Below are positions 33,906 through 43,089 of a DNA stretch of 64,000 nucleotides, piece by piece. Origin of the DNA: Massilimicrobiota sp. An134 (GTDB lineage Bacteria > Bacillota_I > Bacilli_A > Erysipelotrichales > Coprobacillaceae). The translations under genes were made by a program, and so were the position numbers. The notes below the pieces were generated by a model. The model saw only the letters and a list, made by a program, of their open reading frames with translations. It ran no database searches and was not told the DNA's origin. How positions within the stretch are numbered: position 1 is the stretch's first letter; each line of letters starts with the position of its first letter. The stretch spans positions 124,001 to 188,000 of the forward strand of contig NZ_NFLH01000001.1 of assembly GCF_002160815.1 (NCBI RefSeq), in the 5' to 3' direction.

Positions 33906-35468
33906 TTATTCGTCCTGTGCTAATTCTATACGAACACGTCTTCCTTTAATTTTTTGATTATAACAATAGTCAAGAACCTTTTGAGCAGCCCCTGGACTTA
34001 GATTAACAAAAGTAAACTTTCTTTTGATTGTGATATCTCCAATTTCTCTTTTTGGAATATCTGCATAGCGTACAAAAAAATCAATAATATCTTTGACATT
34101 AACTTTATCCATTGAACCTACTGTCATAAAAATACGCTGTTCTTCTTTATTCATCTCATTAAGACTTTGATAATCATATCCAACTCTTTGAGAATAACAC
34201 ATAGCAAGTAATGCTGCAATCACATCGTTTTTCATATGCTGTGGAATATCTTTTACAATCTTTTGAAAAGGTTTCATATTTCCTTTAAGCATGATTTCCT
34301 GTACATCAAACAATAATTCTTTAACTTTTTGATCAAAGATATCTTCAATAGCCGGAATATCTAATTTTTCAATATGACTATGTGTATGTTTTTCAATAGC
34401 TTTTAAGAAATTTCTCTCACGTGATGTCACAATAGAATAGGCTTCACCTTTTTTATTGGCACGACCAGTTCTTCCAATACGATGAATATACAATTCTTCA
34501 TCTTGAGGCAATTCATAATTAATCACATGTGAAATATTGTCCACATCAATTCCTCTTGCTGCAACATCTGTCGCAACCAGATATTGAATTTGTCCAGTTT
34601 TAAATCTTCTTAACGTATTCATTCTTTGGTTTTGTGATAAATCTCCATGCATAGCTTCAACATTATAATGCTTTTGTTGCATAGCTGCGACAACTTCATC
34701 AACAGAACGCTTTGTTTTACAGAATATAATCGCATTATCCATTTCTCGAGAATCTAAAATACGGCATAGAACTTCAAAACGACGATTGACTTTCGTTTCA
34801 AAATAATATTGAGAAACTGTAGAAGCTGTCATTGTTTTGGCTTTGATTTGAATATGCTGATAATCTTCATGCATATAAAAACTTGCTATTTTCTTGATAT
34901 CACTTGGCATTGTAGCTGAGAATAAAACTGTATGTCTGTCTTCAGGAACGGTTTGTAAAATCGTTTCAATATCATCAATAAATCCCATATTCAGCATTTC
35001 ATCCGCTTCATCAAGAACGAGCCATTCAACACAATCTAATTTTAATGCTTTACGACGCATTAAATCTAAAACGCGTCCAGGTGTTCCAACAACAATATCT
35101 GCACCTTTTTTTAAAGAACGAATCTGTTTTTCTATTTCACTTCCACCAAAAACACTGACAATAGATAAACTCGTATACTTACCAATACGTCGAAGTTCTT
35201 CATCAATCTGTAATGCAAGCTCACGGGTTGGTGATAATACTAAAGCTTTTACTCCATCATCCTTTTTGTTAATGCTAGACAATAAAACACTTCCAAAAGC
35301 CAAAGTCTTTCCTGTTCCAGTCTGAGCCTGTCCAATAATATCCTTTCCTTCCAATAATACAGGAATAGCTTTTTCCTGAATAGGAGAAGGGAGCACATAC
35401 CCCATCATTTCAATACCTTGTAAAACTTGTTTTGATAAACCTAAATCATAAAAAGTGACTTGTTGCAT
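33906..35468 (-). CDS. DEAD-box RNA helicase (CshA/DeaD-like) with RNA-binding domain
   Basis: 520 residues. N-terminal helicase core with Q-motif TFYDLGLSKQ, Walker A AQTGTGKT, PTRELA, DEAD box VLDEADEML, SAT motif, and HRIGRTGRANK. The C-terminus (about 440-520) is a DbpA-type RNA-binding domain (KVNVKDIIDFFVRYA ... KRKFTFVNLSPGAAQKVLDY), as in DeaD/CsdA. Acts in ribosome assembly and cold adaptation. The ATG at 35468 has GAGAGG upstream. Between CshA and DeaD I cannot decide. Confidence 0.93.
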   Translation of the reverse strand: MQQVTFYDLGLSKQVLQGIEMMGYVLPSPIQEKAIPVLLEGKDIIGQAQTGTGKTLAFGSVLLSSINKKDDGVKALVLSPTRELALQIDEELRRIGKYTSLSIVSVFGGSEIEKQIRSLKKGADIVVGTPGRVLDLMRRKALKLDCVEWLVLDEADEMLNMGFIDDIETILQTVPEDRHTVLFSATMPSDIKKIASFYMHEDYQHIQIKAKTMTASTVSQYYFETKVNRRFEVLCRILDSREMDNAIIFCKTKRSVDEVVAAMQQKHYNVEAMHGDLSQNQRMNTLRRFKTGQIQYLVATDVAARGIDVDNISHVINYELPQDEELYIHRIGRTGRANKKGEAYSIVTSRERNFLKAIEKHTHSHIEKLDIPAIEDIFDQKVKELLFDVQEIMLKGNMKPFQKIVKDIPQHMKNDVIAALLAMCYSQRVGYDYQSLNEMNKEEQRIFMTVGSMDKVNVKDIIDFFVRYADIPKREIGDITIKRKFTFVNLSPGAAQKVLDYCYNQKIKGRRVRIELAQDE

Positions 35469-35542
35469 ATATAACCTCTCTTTCATCTACATTCACCTTG
35501 TATCCGACAAAATCAAGGCAAACGTCATACAAATCATTCAAA

Positions 35543-35573
35543 ATAAAAGTCAGGAAAAGATTTTTCCCGACTT
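35543..35573 (-). terminator. Terminator after the GNAT-FolC gene
   Basis: Minus-strand AAGTCGGG/CCTGACTT stem with a T-rich tail (TTTTATTTTG), about 50 bases after the folC stop; an A/T-rich tract is also present on the other strand. Confidence 0.75.
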
Positions 35574-35626
35574 ACTTTTTTCTTTTCTATGCGATAATAT
35601 CATACTCTCTACAAAAACACAACTCT

Positions 35627-37237
35627 TTATTTATTTTTTTGATGTTCTAAAATATAAGGCCTTACCTGTGCTAAAAAATAAAGTGATCCCGTTACAAAAA
35701 CAACACCTTCATGTAAAAATGCCTGATCAATGGCTTTATGCCAATCTTTTTCAATTTTAACAGGAAAGTTTTCTGCCAATTTTTCAACGGTTTGTGCTCG
35801 ATAAAAATCAAATTCACAAACAGTAATATCATCTGTTAGTTTTAACAACATTTCCATCATAGCGTGCGTATCTTTATCTTTTAAAGCACTAAAAATAATT
35901 TTTATATGCGAATATTTTTTAGCTGACTGATAAAAAGCTTCTATACCTTCCTTATTATGAGCTCCATCAATAATAATAAGCGGATGCTGACATACAGTTT
36001 CAAAGCGCCCTGCCCAGGCTGCTTCTAATAAGCCATTTAAGAGCTGTTCATCAGTATAGGTTAAATATTCATACTCTTTTAAATATTCCAATATTTCTAT
36101 GGCTAACGCACTATTTTGGCATTGATAAATGGCCGATGTATTTAATCTTACATGATAATGACGATAATCATAGGTTAAATAATAACCATGATCTTGAATA
36201 TTTTCTATATGTCTTGTTTGTATAAGTGGGCTATGCAATTTGTCACATATATTCTGAAAAACATTTAAACATTCACTCTTCTTTTCACCTGTTACATAGG
36301 GAATCCCTTCTTTAACAATACCAGCTTTTGTACGTGCAATCTGTTCATATGTATTTCCTAAATATTCAACATGGTCTAAACCGATATTGGTATTGGCACA
36401 AATCATTGGATAGATAATATTTGTTGCATCCAAGTCACCACCCAATCCAACTTCAAAAACTGCAAAATCAACACGATGTTTAATAAAAAACATAATCGCA
36501 ATAAAAACTTCTATTTCAAACATAGAAAGTTCATATTCCAAACATAAATCCATATAACGATTTGCATAGGTAATAATTTCATCTTCTTGAATGTGCTGAT
36601 TATTAATACGCATAATTTCTAAACGTGTTACTAAAACAGGTGATGTAAAAGTTGCCACTTTATAACCTGCATTTTGTAATACAGAACGTATATAATTCGT
36701 TGTTGAACCTTTTCCATTTGTTCCACCAATATGAATAGATTTCAATAAAATTTGAGGATTCCCCATATCTTTCATAAAACATTTGAAATTATCCAGGGCA
36801 TAAACACGTTGCTTTTGACTGGCAATAAAATCATGAACTTGCTGATAATGAGTAAAACGTTTTTGAATTTGATGGCGATAAACAAGTTTTTGTTCTGTTA
36901 ATTGATCTTCGAGAATTTCAAAGCCCAATTGTTTATATAAAGGCTCTAATGTTTGAGAAACAGTCACATATAAATCATCACAAGATAATTGTATAGCTTT
37001 ACGTATCAAATCACTGGCAATGCCTTGATGACGATAACTTTCTAAAACGCATAAATATTTGATGTGTTGAAATTCATAAATCCCAATAACCCCTACCAGT
37101 TTCTTTTCAAAAGCTCCAATAAAAAATAGCTTCTTTTGGCGAGAAAGAGTGAGTATTTCTAATAAGGATTGCTGGTCATTATAAAAAAGTTGCGCTGCTT
37201 CTTTAATTTCATGTCCTCTTAAAATTCTTAATTCCAC
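35627..37237 (-). CDS. folC: GNAT acetyltransferase fused to folylpolyglutamate synthase (FolC)
   Basis: 536 residues from a GTG start at 37237, with AAAGGAG six bases upstream. Residues 1-about 120 form a GNAT domain (FYNDQQSLLEIL, VGVIGIYEF, VLESYRHQGIASDLIRKAI acetyl-CoA loop, LYKQLGFEIL). Residues about 125-536 are a complete FolC/FPGS: HIGGTNGKGSTTNYI P-loop, TSPVLVTRLEIMRIN, FEVGLGGDLDATN, GLDHVEYLG, and IIDGAHNKEG. FolC adds glutamate to dihydrofolate/tetrahydrofolate. The fusion is unusual; the GNAT substrate is unknown. Confidence 0.93.
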   Translation of the reverse strand: MELRILRGHEIKEAAQLFYNDQQSLLEILTLSRQKKLFFIGAFEKKLVGVIGIYEFQHIKYLCVLESYRHQGIASDLIRKAIQLSCDDLYVTVSQTLEPLYKQLGFEILEDQLTEQKLVYRHQIQKRFTHYQQVHDFIASQKQRVYALDNFKCFMKDMGNPQILLKSIHIGGTNGKGSTTNYIRSVLQNAGYKVATFTSPVLVTRLEIMRINNQHIQEDEIITYANRYMDLCLEYELSMFEIEVFIAIMFFIKHRVDFAVFEVGLGGDLDATNIIYPMICANTNIGLDHVEYLGNTYEQIARTKAGIVKEGIPYVTGEKKSECLNVFQNICDKLHSPLIQTRHIENIQDHGYYLTYDYRHYHVRLNTSAIYQCQNSALAIEILEYLKEYEYLTYTDEQLLNGLLEAAWAGRFETVCQHPLIIIDGAHNKEGIEAFYQSAKKYSHIKIIFSALKDKDTHAMMEMLLKLTDDITVCEFDFYRAQTVEKLAENFPVKIEKDWHKAIDQAFLHEGVVFVTGSLYFLAQVRPYILEHQKNK

Positions 37238-37254
37238 AATATTCTCCTTTACAA

Positions 37255-37280
37255 ACAAAAAACAGCTTAAGCTGTTTTTT
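37255..37280 (-). terminator. Hairpin between darA and GNAT-folC
   Basis: AAAAAACAGC/GCTGTTTTTT perfect inverted repeat with U6 after the darA stop; symmetric, so it could also act on the plus strand. Confidence 0.8.
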
Positions 37281-37605
37281 AAATTTTTTCAAAACGATCT
37301 ACGTCTACTACAAAGACAGTTGCTCCACCAACTAAGACATCCACCATGATAGGTGTAAAAAATTCTCCCATTTCAGTAGGTGGAACCGTAGGTTCCTTTT
37401 CTACACGCTTTCTAGCATGAGCTTTTATAATCTCAAGTGCTGGATCCACTTTATCATCATTTGTTCCGATAAAGAAAGTTGTATTTCCTTTCTTTAAAAA
37501 ACCACCAGATGTTGCTAACTTCGTAACAAAGAAACCACCTTCAGTCAATGCTGTCTGAACAGCATTACTATCATCATTATTTACAATTGCAATTATGAGT
37601 TTCAT
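37279..37605 (-). CDS. darA: Cyclic-di-AMP receptor DarA (PstA), PII-like
   Basis: 108 residues, exact family length. PII-like signalling protein that binds c-di-AMP. Family motifs: MKLIIAIVNNDDSNAV, FFVTKLATSGGFLKKGNTTFFIG (ligand-binding T-x-x-S-G-G-F loop), DPALEIIKAH, and C-terminal VLVGGATVFVVDVDRFEKI. Its location next to dgt and folC differs from Bacillus, where it is near tmk and holB. No c-di-AMP synthase or phosphodiesterase in the window. Confidence 0.96.
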   Translation of the reverse strand: MKLIIAIVNNDDSNAVQTALTEGGFFVTKLATSGGFLKKGNTTFFIGTNDDKVDPALEIIKAHARKRVEKEPTVPPTEMGEFFTPIMVDVLVGGATVFVVDVDRFEKI

Positions 37606-37662
37606 AGTCTGACTCCTTTCTTTCTTTTATCTTATCACTTTTTTAAGATAAGTACAATTTTT

Positions 37663-38850
37663 TTAATAGTCTTCTATCATTTCCCCATGTTGTCGTGGTA
37701 AGAAACGTTCTTCATAAAAACGCAAAGCATAGCTATCTGTCATTCCAGATAAATAATCACTGACAATCAACTCACCAGGAGATTGCTGATAAGTTTCTGT
37801 CATTTTTGAAACATGAGCACATATACCCTTTTGAGGATAATGACGGTATATGAAATCATCATATAAAATATCATATAATTCTTTCACCATTCGTGTTAAT
37901 TTTTCGTTTTCTTTCAATATTGTGGGATGATGATGAATATGTGTTGAAATAAATGTAAAGAGAATTTCTAAGGCATGAAAGACTTCTTTTGAAAATTCTA
38001 AATATGGTTTATGATAACTATGAATAACCAAATCACCAATCAAACGATTAATAATGGCTTTATTATCTTTACCTAATACTTGAACCACTTCTAATGGTAA
38101 ATCATCTATAGAAATAATACCTACCTTAATTGCATCTTCAATGTCTTTACCAACATATGAAATAACATCGGAAATACGAACAACACATCCTTCTAATGTC
38201 ATTGGCAAAATCTTAAAAGAATAATCTTTCTCATGCCAACATTTTTCATATTCTTCCCAAAACTGTTCAATTGTTTTATGACTATCTGGTTTATATATAG
38301 GTGAAAGAATCTCACCATTATGGCATAAGATTCCATCTAAGACCTGTAAAGATACATTATATCCGATTCCATTTCTTTCTATAAACAGTAAATTTCTAAC
38401 ACTATTCGCATTATGCGTAAAATAGCCAAATCCTCTTTCTTCTAAACAATCATTAATAGCTTTTTCACCTACATGTCCATATGGCGCATGACCTAAATCA
38501 TGTCCTAATGCAATAGCTTCAATTAAATCTAAATTCAGATTTAAACCTCTACCAATCTGTCTTGCTATACGTGATACCCACTGGACATGTAAAGAACGCT
38601 TAGTAATGTGAACATTACTAAAAAAGGATAATGCCTGTGTCTTGTCGACATAACGGCTATAACTTTTAGAATATAAAACACGATCAATATCTTCTTCAAA
38701 AGGCCAGCGAATATCAAATTCTTTGGCTTTCTTTTTTGTATTCTTCACTTTAATACAATCACTATTACATGTTGCATAAGGAGACAATCTTTCATCTGCT
38801 AATTTTGTTTCTCTTAAAGAATCATGAATAATTTGATCTTGAGCTTTCAT
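37663..38850 (-). CDS. dgt: HD-domain dNTP triphosphohydrolase (dGTPase-like)
   Basis: 395 residues. HD-superfamily dNTPase that cleaves dNTPs to nucleoside and tripolyphosphate. Metal site: His in ITKRSLHVQWVSRIARQIG, HD in ALGHDLGHAPYGHVGE, and a late Asp in VVRISDVISYVGKDIEDA. N-terminal EEDIDRVLYSKSYSRYVDKTQ fits the family entry helix. The ATG at 38850 is fine with AAGGATG; the promoter overlaps that of mutY. Which dNTP is preferred cannot be seen. Confidence 0.93.
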   Translation of the reverse strand: MKAQDQIIHDSLRETKLADERLSPYATCNSDCIKVKNTKKKAKEFDIRWPFEEDIDRVLYSKSYSRYVDKTQALSFFSNVHITKRSLHVQWVSRIARQIGRGLNLNLDLIEAIALGHDLGHAPYGHVGEKAINDCLEERGFGYFTHNANSVRNLLFIERNGIGYNVSLQVLDGILCHNGEILSPIYKPDSHKTIEQFWEEYEKCWHEKDYSFKILPMTLEGCVVRISDVISYVGKDIEDAIKVGIISIDDLPLEVVQVLGKDNKAIINRLIGDLVIHSYHKPYLEFSKEVFHALEILFTFISTHIHHHPTILKENEKLTRMVKELYDILYDDFIYRHYPQKGICAHVSKMTETYQQSPGELIVSDYLSGMTDSYALRFYEERFLPRQHGEMIEDY

Positions 38851-38884
38851 GAAATCACATCCTTTTTCTTTTTTTATTTTTTAT

Positions 38885-38913
38885 AGTATAATACTTATGG
38901 TGATTTGATGCAA
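38885..38913 (-). promoter_or_regulatory. Divergent overlapping promoters of dgt and mutY
   Basis: Minus strand: TTGCAT (38913..38908), 17-base spacer, TATACT (38890..38885) for dgt. Plus strand: TATAAT (38887-38892) for mutY shares four positions with that -10 and would give a transcript with a leader under ten bases. The mutY start codon forms part of the dgt -35 box. Confidence 0.65.
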
Positions 38914-39936
38914 AATAATATACAAAATAATTTAATTTCATGGTATAACCACAACCATCGCCAATTTCCATGGCGAGAAACCACAAATCCTTACTATATA
39001 TGGATTAGTGAAATTATGTTACAACAAACAACAACCGAAGCAGTCATTCCCTATTATAAACGTTTTATTCAAACGTTTGATACTATTGATAAATTGGCTA
39101 GTGCCTCTTTAGAAGAAGTTTATAAATTATGGGAAGGTCTTGGTTATTATCGTCGAGCTAAACATATTCATGAAACTGCACAACTGATTTGCGAAAAATA
39201 TGACGGACAGTTTCCTGACACCTATGAAGATATCTTAAAACTCAAAGGGATTGGTCCTTATACTGCTGGAGCTATTTGTTCTATTGCTTATGGATTGTCT
39301 ACTCCTGCCATTGACGGCAATGTGTTAAGAATTATCTCACGATTATATGCCTTAACTGAAAATATTGCCTTACCAAAGGCCCAAAAGAATATTTTTCATA
39401 TTGTGAACGATTTATTGATTGGTTATGATGCTTCTGCCTTTAATCAAGGTTTAATGGATCTTGGTGCCACTATTTGTCGTCCTTTAAATCCACAATGTGA
39501 AATTTGTCCTATTGCCCCCTTTTGTAAAGCCAGACAATCTGGACAACAGAAAGTATTACCTATTTCTATAAAAAATATCAAACATAAAGAACTCAATTAC
39601 ATAACTGGCATTATTACTTATCAAAATCAATATGTCATGATTCAAAATCCTGCCGGATTATTAGAAAATTTATATGGTTTTATTCAATACGAGTTGGAAA
39701 GCCCCTATCGCTTTATTGAAGAATTTGAAAAACAGTATCATATATCATTATCTCTTGTTTCATATCATGGTCAGGTTAAACATGTTTTTACGCATCGTAC
39801 ATGGCATATGCATATCTATCATTTTACAATTTCCAAACCATTGTCATCATTATATAGTTTAAATGATATTTCACAGCTTCCTGTTTCAACGGCACATTTA
39901 AAAGTTTTAAAGCATTATTTAAAAACAATCGAATAA
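38908..39936 (+). CDS. mutY: A/G-specific adenine glycosylase
   Basis: 342 residues. Removes adenine mispaired with 8-oxoguanine. Catalytic Glu in SEIMLQQT (about residue 36), helix-hairpin-helix LKGIGPYTAGAI, catalytic Asp in AIDGNVLRI, 4Fe-4S cluster CRPLNPQCEICPIAPFC, and a C-terminal NUDIX-like 8-oxoG recognition domain. The ATG at 38908 has GGTGA four bases upstream; a preceding TTG is rejected. Confidence 0.97.
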   Translation: MQNNIQNNLISWYNHNHRQFPWRETTNPYYIWISEIMLQQTTTEAVIPYYKRFIQTFDTIDKLASASLEEVYKLWEGLGYYRRAKHIHETAQLICEKYDGQFPDTYEDILKLKGIGPYTAGAICSIAYGLSTPAIDGNVLRIISRLYALTENIALPKAQKNIFHIVNDLLIGYDASAFNQGLMDLGATICRPLNPQCEICPIAPFCKARQSGQQKVLPISIKNIKHKELNYITGIITYQNQYVMIQNPAGLLENLYGFIQYELESPYRFIEEFEKQYHISLSLVSYHGQVKHVFTHRTWHMHIYHFTISKPLSSLYSLNDISQLPVSTAHLKVLKHYLKTIE

Positions 39937-39941
39937 GCAAT

Positions 39942-39972
39942 AAAAAGTGGTACAATGTGTGAACCACTTTTT
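39942..39972. terminator. Bidirectional terminator between mutY and phoH
   Basis: AAAAAGTGG/CCACTTTTT arms around a 13-base loop with T tract on both strands, between convergent genes. Confidence 0.85.
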
Positions 39973-40004
39973 ATTATAGGATAACTACTGATTTTCATCA
40001 GTAT

Positions 40005-40973
40005 TTAATTGATATTTTCACTTTTTTCATCTTCTTCATAACGTTCTATAATTCTCTGCACAACAGGATGTCTAACAACATCTAAGGCTGTCAAATAGAC
40101 AAAACGAATACCTTTGACATCTTTTAAAATATGCAAAGCTTTTTTCAATCCACTACCTACACCTTTTGGTAAGTCTATTTGCGTAATATCACCTGTAATG
40201 ATCATCTTAGAACGGAAACCAAGTCTAGTTAAAAACATTTTCATCTGTGCATCAGTCGTATTTTGTGCTTCATCCAAAATCACATAGGCATCTTCCAAAG
40301 TACGTCCACGCATATAAGCAAGTGGTGCAATCTCAATAATGCCTTTTTCAATAAAGCGTTCTGTCTTTTCACGACCTAACATATCATATAAAGCATCGTA
40401 AAGAGGTCTTAAATATGGATCCACCTTTTCTTTTAAATCCCCTGGTAAAAATCCCAGACTCTCACCCGCCTCCACTGCCGGTCTTGTCAGAACAATTTTT
40501 TGAACTTCGTTATTCTTTAATGCCTGAACAGCAAAAACAACTGCCATATATGTTTTTCCTGTCCCTGCTGGACCAATCGCAAAAACAACATCATTACGCT
40601 TTAAAGCATTATAATATTCTTTCTGACCTAAAGTTTTTGGATAAATCAATTTTCCATTTGTTGTCCTTGCTATTTTTGTCTGATAAAGTTCATCAATCAT
40701 ATTCAACTGATGATTTTTAGCTAAATTCAAAGAATAGATAATATCACGTTGACTGATTGTTTTTCCTTGCTTAACTAAAGTCAGTAAAGTACGAATCATA
40801 TCTTCAACTTCCTGATTTTTGATTTCTGTATCATTTAAAACAATCTCATCACCACGAACAATCATTTCACATTGCATGGCTTCTTCTAATAAATGTATAT
40901 TTTCTTCCTGCTGACCTAAAAGTCTTGATATTTCATCCATTGTGCATGTTTCTAGCTTTAAGATTTTCTTCAT
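40005..40973 (-). CDS. phoH: PhoH-family ATPase
   Basis: 322 residues. P-loop ATPase of the PhoH/PhoL family: N-terminal KH-like region, Walker A AIGPAGTGKTYMA, LTRPAVEAGESLGFLPGDLKEKVDPY, Walker B YVILDEAQNTT, and TGDITQIDLP. PhoL-type proteins are linked to ribosome/RNA maturation with YbeY. The ATG at 40973 has AAAGGAG six bases upstream and lies inside the yqfD 3' end (41-base overlap), matching the Bacillus order yqfC-yqfD-phoH. ybeY does not follow. Confidence 0.95.
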   Translation of the reverse strand: MKKILKLETCTMDEISRLLGQQEENIHLLEEAMQCEMIVRGDEIVLNDTEIKNQEVEDMIRTLLTLVKQGKTISQRDIIYSLNLAKNHQLNMIDELYQTKIARTTNGKLIYPKTLGQKEYYNALKRNDVVFAIGPAGTGKTYMAVVFAVQALKNNEVQKIVLTRPAVEAGESLGFLPGDLKEKVDPYLRPLYDALYDMLGREKTERFIEKGIIEIAPLAYMRGRTLEDAYVILDEAQNTTDAQMKMFLTRLGFRSKMIITGDITQIDLPKGVGSGLKKALHILKDVKGIRFVYLTALDVVRHPVVQRIIERYEEDEKSENIN

Positions 40974-41898
40974 TGTCTTCTCCTTTGACTGCAATATCTT
41001 CAATAAGAGTATAATGCATCTTTAACGTTATTTTACTACGTGTACTTGTCATTTGTAAAACATTTTCTTTATCAATAACAGCTTCTGTTGGTATCTGAGC
41101 ACGAATATTTAATAAAAGCTGATAAAAGGCTTCTCCGTAATCTTGTTTTTTATTAGGCAGACTCGCTTCATACTGATGAAAAGTATAAGCATAAACATGC
41201 CCTTCTACCGGAATAATCTTTGTTTTATTTTGGGTTGAAATGATTGTGTTTTCAACAAGCAAATCACCTTTTTTAACATAATCATTTTTCTTGACAAGAA
41301 TATGACCACTTTTAACATCTAACGATTGAATCATGCCATCTTCTTTGGCATATAAATTACGATAATCATCTTTTTTGACTGTTTCTTGTCGACGTTTCGT
41401 ATATTCAATATGAAAAACACTACCTGTCTGATAGATATTCATATATTCAATTTTCTCTTTATATATATCTTTAAATTGCAGCAATAAATCATTTAATTTC
41501 TCATAGCTTTGAAGCGGTTTTAACAAATCTATATTTTCTTTTTGTAAAGTTTTCATCATGCTCTTATTGACCTCAGGTAATGTTCCTTCAATTTGGATAT
41601 CAAAAATAAGATAAGATGAAACAAAAATACTGATGAAGAAAAAAAGCACTCCAATAAAATTTAAATGCTGTCGTGATAAGAAAAAGATATATTTCAATAA
41701 GCCAATGGTCTCAATATACTGATATGGATAATCCCATCTTTTTAAAATATATCTTTGATAAACAGGAAGATAAAATAGAAATTGAGAGTCCTTTTTTTGT
41801 AAATGTATTAATTTTAATTTTTTGTCTCTAGCATAAATCAATAATGAATAAATTAATGACTCATCTACACTATATTTATCATACCCTATTTTCATCAT
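40933..41898 (-). CDS. yqfD: YqfD sporulation protein
   Basis: 321 residues. One or two membrane segments (about 70-100, FIGVLFFFISIFVSSYLIFDI) followed by an extracytoplasmic region with a barrel-sandwich-like stretch (AKEDGMIQSLDVKSGHILVKKNDYVKKGDLLVE). YqfD belongs to the sigma-E regulon and is needed for efficient sporulation in Bacillus. The ATG at 41898 or the next codon is used; the TTG further up has no ribosome-binding site. Overlaps yqfC and phoH. Confidence 0.9.
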   Translation of the reverse strand: MMKIGYDKYSVDESLIYSLLIYARDKKLKLIHLQKKDSQFLFYLPVYQRYILKRWDYPYQYIETIGLLKYIFFLSRQHLNFIGVLFFFISIFVSSYLIFDIQIEGTLPEVNKSMMKTLQKENIDLLKPLQSYEKLNDLLLQFKDIYKEKIEYMNIYQTGSVFHIEYTKRRQETVKKDDYRNLYAKEDGMIQSLDVKSGHILVKKNDYVKKGDLLVENTIISTQNKTKIIPVEGHVYAYTFHQYEASLPNKKQDYGEAFYQLLLNIRAQIPTEAVIDKENVLQMTSTRSKITLKMHYTLIEDIAVKGEDNEENLKARNMHNG

Positions 41899-42082
41899 AT
41901 TCAATCACTTTCACATGACCATGAAGTCGAATTTCCTTTTGATCATAATATTCAATCTGTAGATTTTCTCCTCTAATAATCAAATTGTAATCGGGCATCT
42001 GAATTTTAAAAAAATGTATATCCATCATCAAAACTTCATGATAATCATAAATACAAAGACGTTCCTTATCAATCATCAGCAT
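41879..42082 (-). CDS. yqfC: YqfC (YabP/YqfC family) sporulation protein
   Basis: 67 residues. Small beta-rich YabP-like protein (LCIYDYHEVLMMDIHFFKIQMPDYNLIIRGENLQIEYYDQKEIRLHGHVKVIEY). First of yqfC-yqfD-phoH. GAGGTGG precedes the ATG. A sigma-E-like -10 CATATATT is upstream after the rpsU terminator, but the matching -35 is poor, so I do not annotate it. Confidence 0.9.
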   Translation of the reverse strand: MLMIDKERLCIYDYHEVLMMDIHFFKIQMPDYNLIIRGENLQIEYYDQKEIRLHGHVKVIEYDENRV

Positions 42083-42116
42083 GATACCACCTCAGTGGAA
42101 TATATGATACAAAACA

Positions 42117-42142
42117 AAAAAGAAGAACCAAAAGTTCTTCTT
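42117..42142 (-). terminator. Terminator after rpsU
   Basis: Minus-strand AAGAAGAAC, TTTT loop, GTTCTTCTT with T6; it includes the rpsU stop codon and separates rpsU from the sporulation genes. Confidence 0.88.
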
Positions 42143-42323
42143 ATCTTTGTTTACCTTTATTTTTTCTAGCAGCTTCTGATTTCATTTTACGTTTTAAACC
42201 AGGCTTAACATAAAATTCTCTTTTACGAGCTTCTGCAAGGGTACCTGTTCTAGAAACTTGTCTTTTGAAACGACGTAATGCATCATCTAATGATTCATTT
42301 TCTCTTACTACAGTTTTTGCCAT
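42141..42323 (-). CDS. rpsU: Ribosomal protein S21
   Basis: 60 residues. Basic 30S protein: [41 protein letters not shown] and a [17 protein letters not shown] tail. The ATG at 42323 has a GGGGGGAAG ribosome-binding site; upstream in-frame codons are in the leader. Own promoter and terminator. Confidence 0.98.
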   Translation of the reverse strand: MAKTVVRENESLDDALRRFKRQVSRTGTLAEARKREFYVKPGLKRKMKSEAARKNKGKQR

Positions 42324-42363
42324 ATTGAACTTCCCCCCTTTACTAATACCAAATACATGCGTT

Positions 42364-42392
42364 ATTATACATTGATAATAACAGAAAATCAA
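42364..42392 (-). promoter_or_regulatory. Sigma-A promoter of rpsU
   Basis: TTGATT (42392..42387), 17-base spacer, TATAAT (42369..42364), about 40 bases upstream of the rpsU start. Confidence 0.85.
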
Positions 42393-42438
42393 GTTTTTTT
42401 ATATAATTCCCACTTGATATTTTCATTTTTTTCATTTA

Positions 42439-43089
42439 TTACTGTTTCATCAACGAAACTCCTGATGAAGTTCCAATACGTGTTGCTCCAGCATCAATCA
42501 TATCTTGCATATCCTGATAAGTTTTCACTCCACCACTTGCTTTGACTTCACATTGTTCACCAACTGTCTGTTTCATCAATGCAACATCATGAACAGTGGC
42601 TCCTCCAGTTGAGAATCCTGTTGATGTTTTGACAAAAGTTGCTTTTGCTTTCATAGCCTGTTGACAAGCTAAAACTTTTTCTTCATCAGTTAATAAACAA
42701 GTTTCAATAATCACTTTTACACAACGTCCCTGGCTGGCATCAACAACAGCCTGAATATCTTTATATACAGTTTCAATATCACCAGCTTTTAACGCCCCAA
42801 TATTAATAACCATATCAATTTCATCACTACCATTTTCAATAGCATTTTTTGCTTCAAATGCTTTCACTTCTGAAGTATTAGCTCCTAGTGGAAATCCAAT
42901 AACTGTACAGATTTTCACATCGCAATCTGCTAAGTATTTTGCACAATAAGATACCCATACTGGATTAACACATACTGAAGCAAAATCATATTGTTTTGCT
43001 TCATCACACAAATGCGTAATTTCATCTTTTGTTGCATTCGCTTTTAATAATGTGTGATCAATAAATTTGTTCCATTTCTTTTCCATCAT
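42439..43089 (-). CDS. deoC: Deoxyribose-phosphate aldolase
   Basis: 216 residues. Splits 2-deoxyribose 5-phosphate into glyceraldehyde 3-phosphate and acetaldehyde. [58 protein letters not shown], the Schiff-base lysine in [14 protein letters not shown], and VKASGGVKT. The start lies inside the murE-like gene (32-base overlap; AAAGGAG upstream), so it is co-transcribed with it, without other nucleoside-catabolism genes nearby. Confidence 0.97.
   Translation of the reverse strand: MMEKKWNKFIDHTLLKANATKDEITHLCDEAKQYDFASVCVNPVWVSYCAKYLADCDVKICTVIGFPLGANTSEVKAFEAKNAIENGSDEIDMVINIGALKAGDIETVYKDIQAVVDASQGRCVKVIIETCLLTDEEKVLACQQAMKAKATFVKTSTGFSTGGATVHDVALMKQTVGEQCEVKASGGVKTYQDMQDMIDAGATRIGTSSGVSLMKQ

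Noticed and set aside
34894-35325. 143-codon open frame on the plus strand
   Set aside because: It is antisense to the DEAD-box helicase, rich in Ser and Ile from reversed codons, with no ribosome-binding site.
40415-40720. 101-codon open frame on the plus strand
   Set aside because: Antisense to phoH with no start signal.
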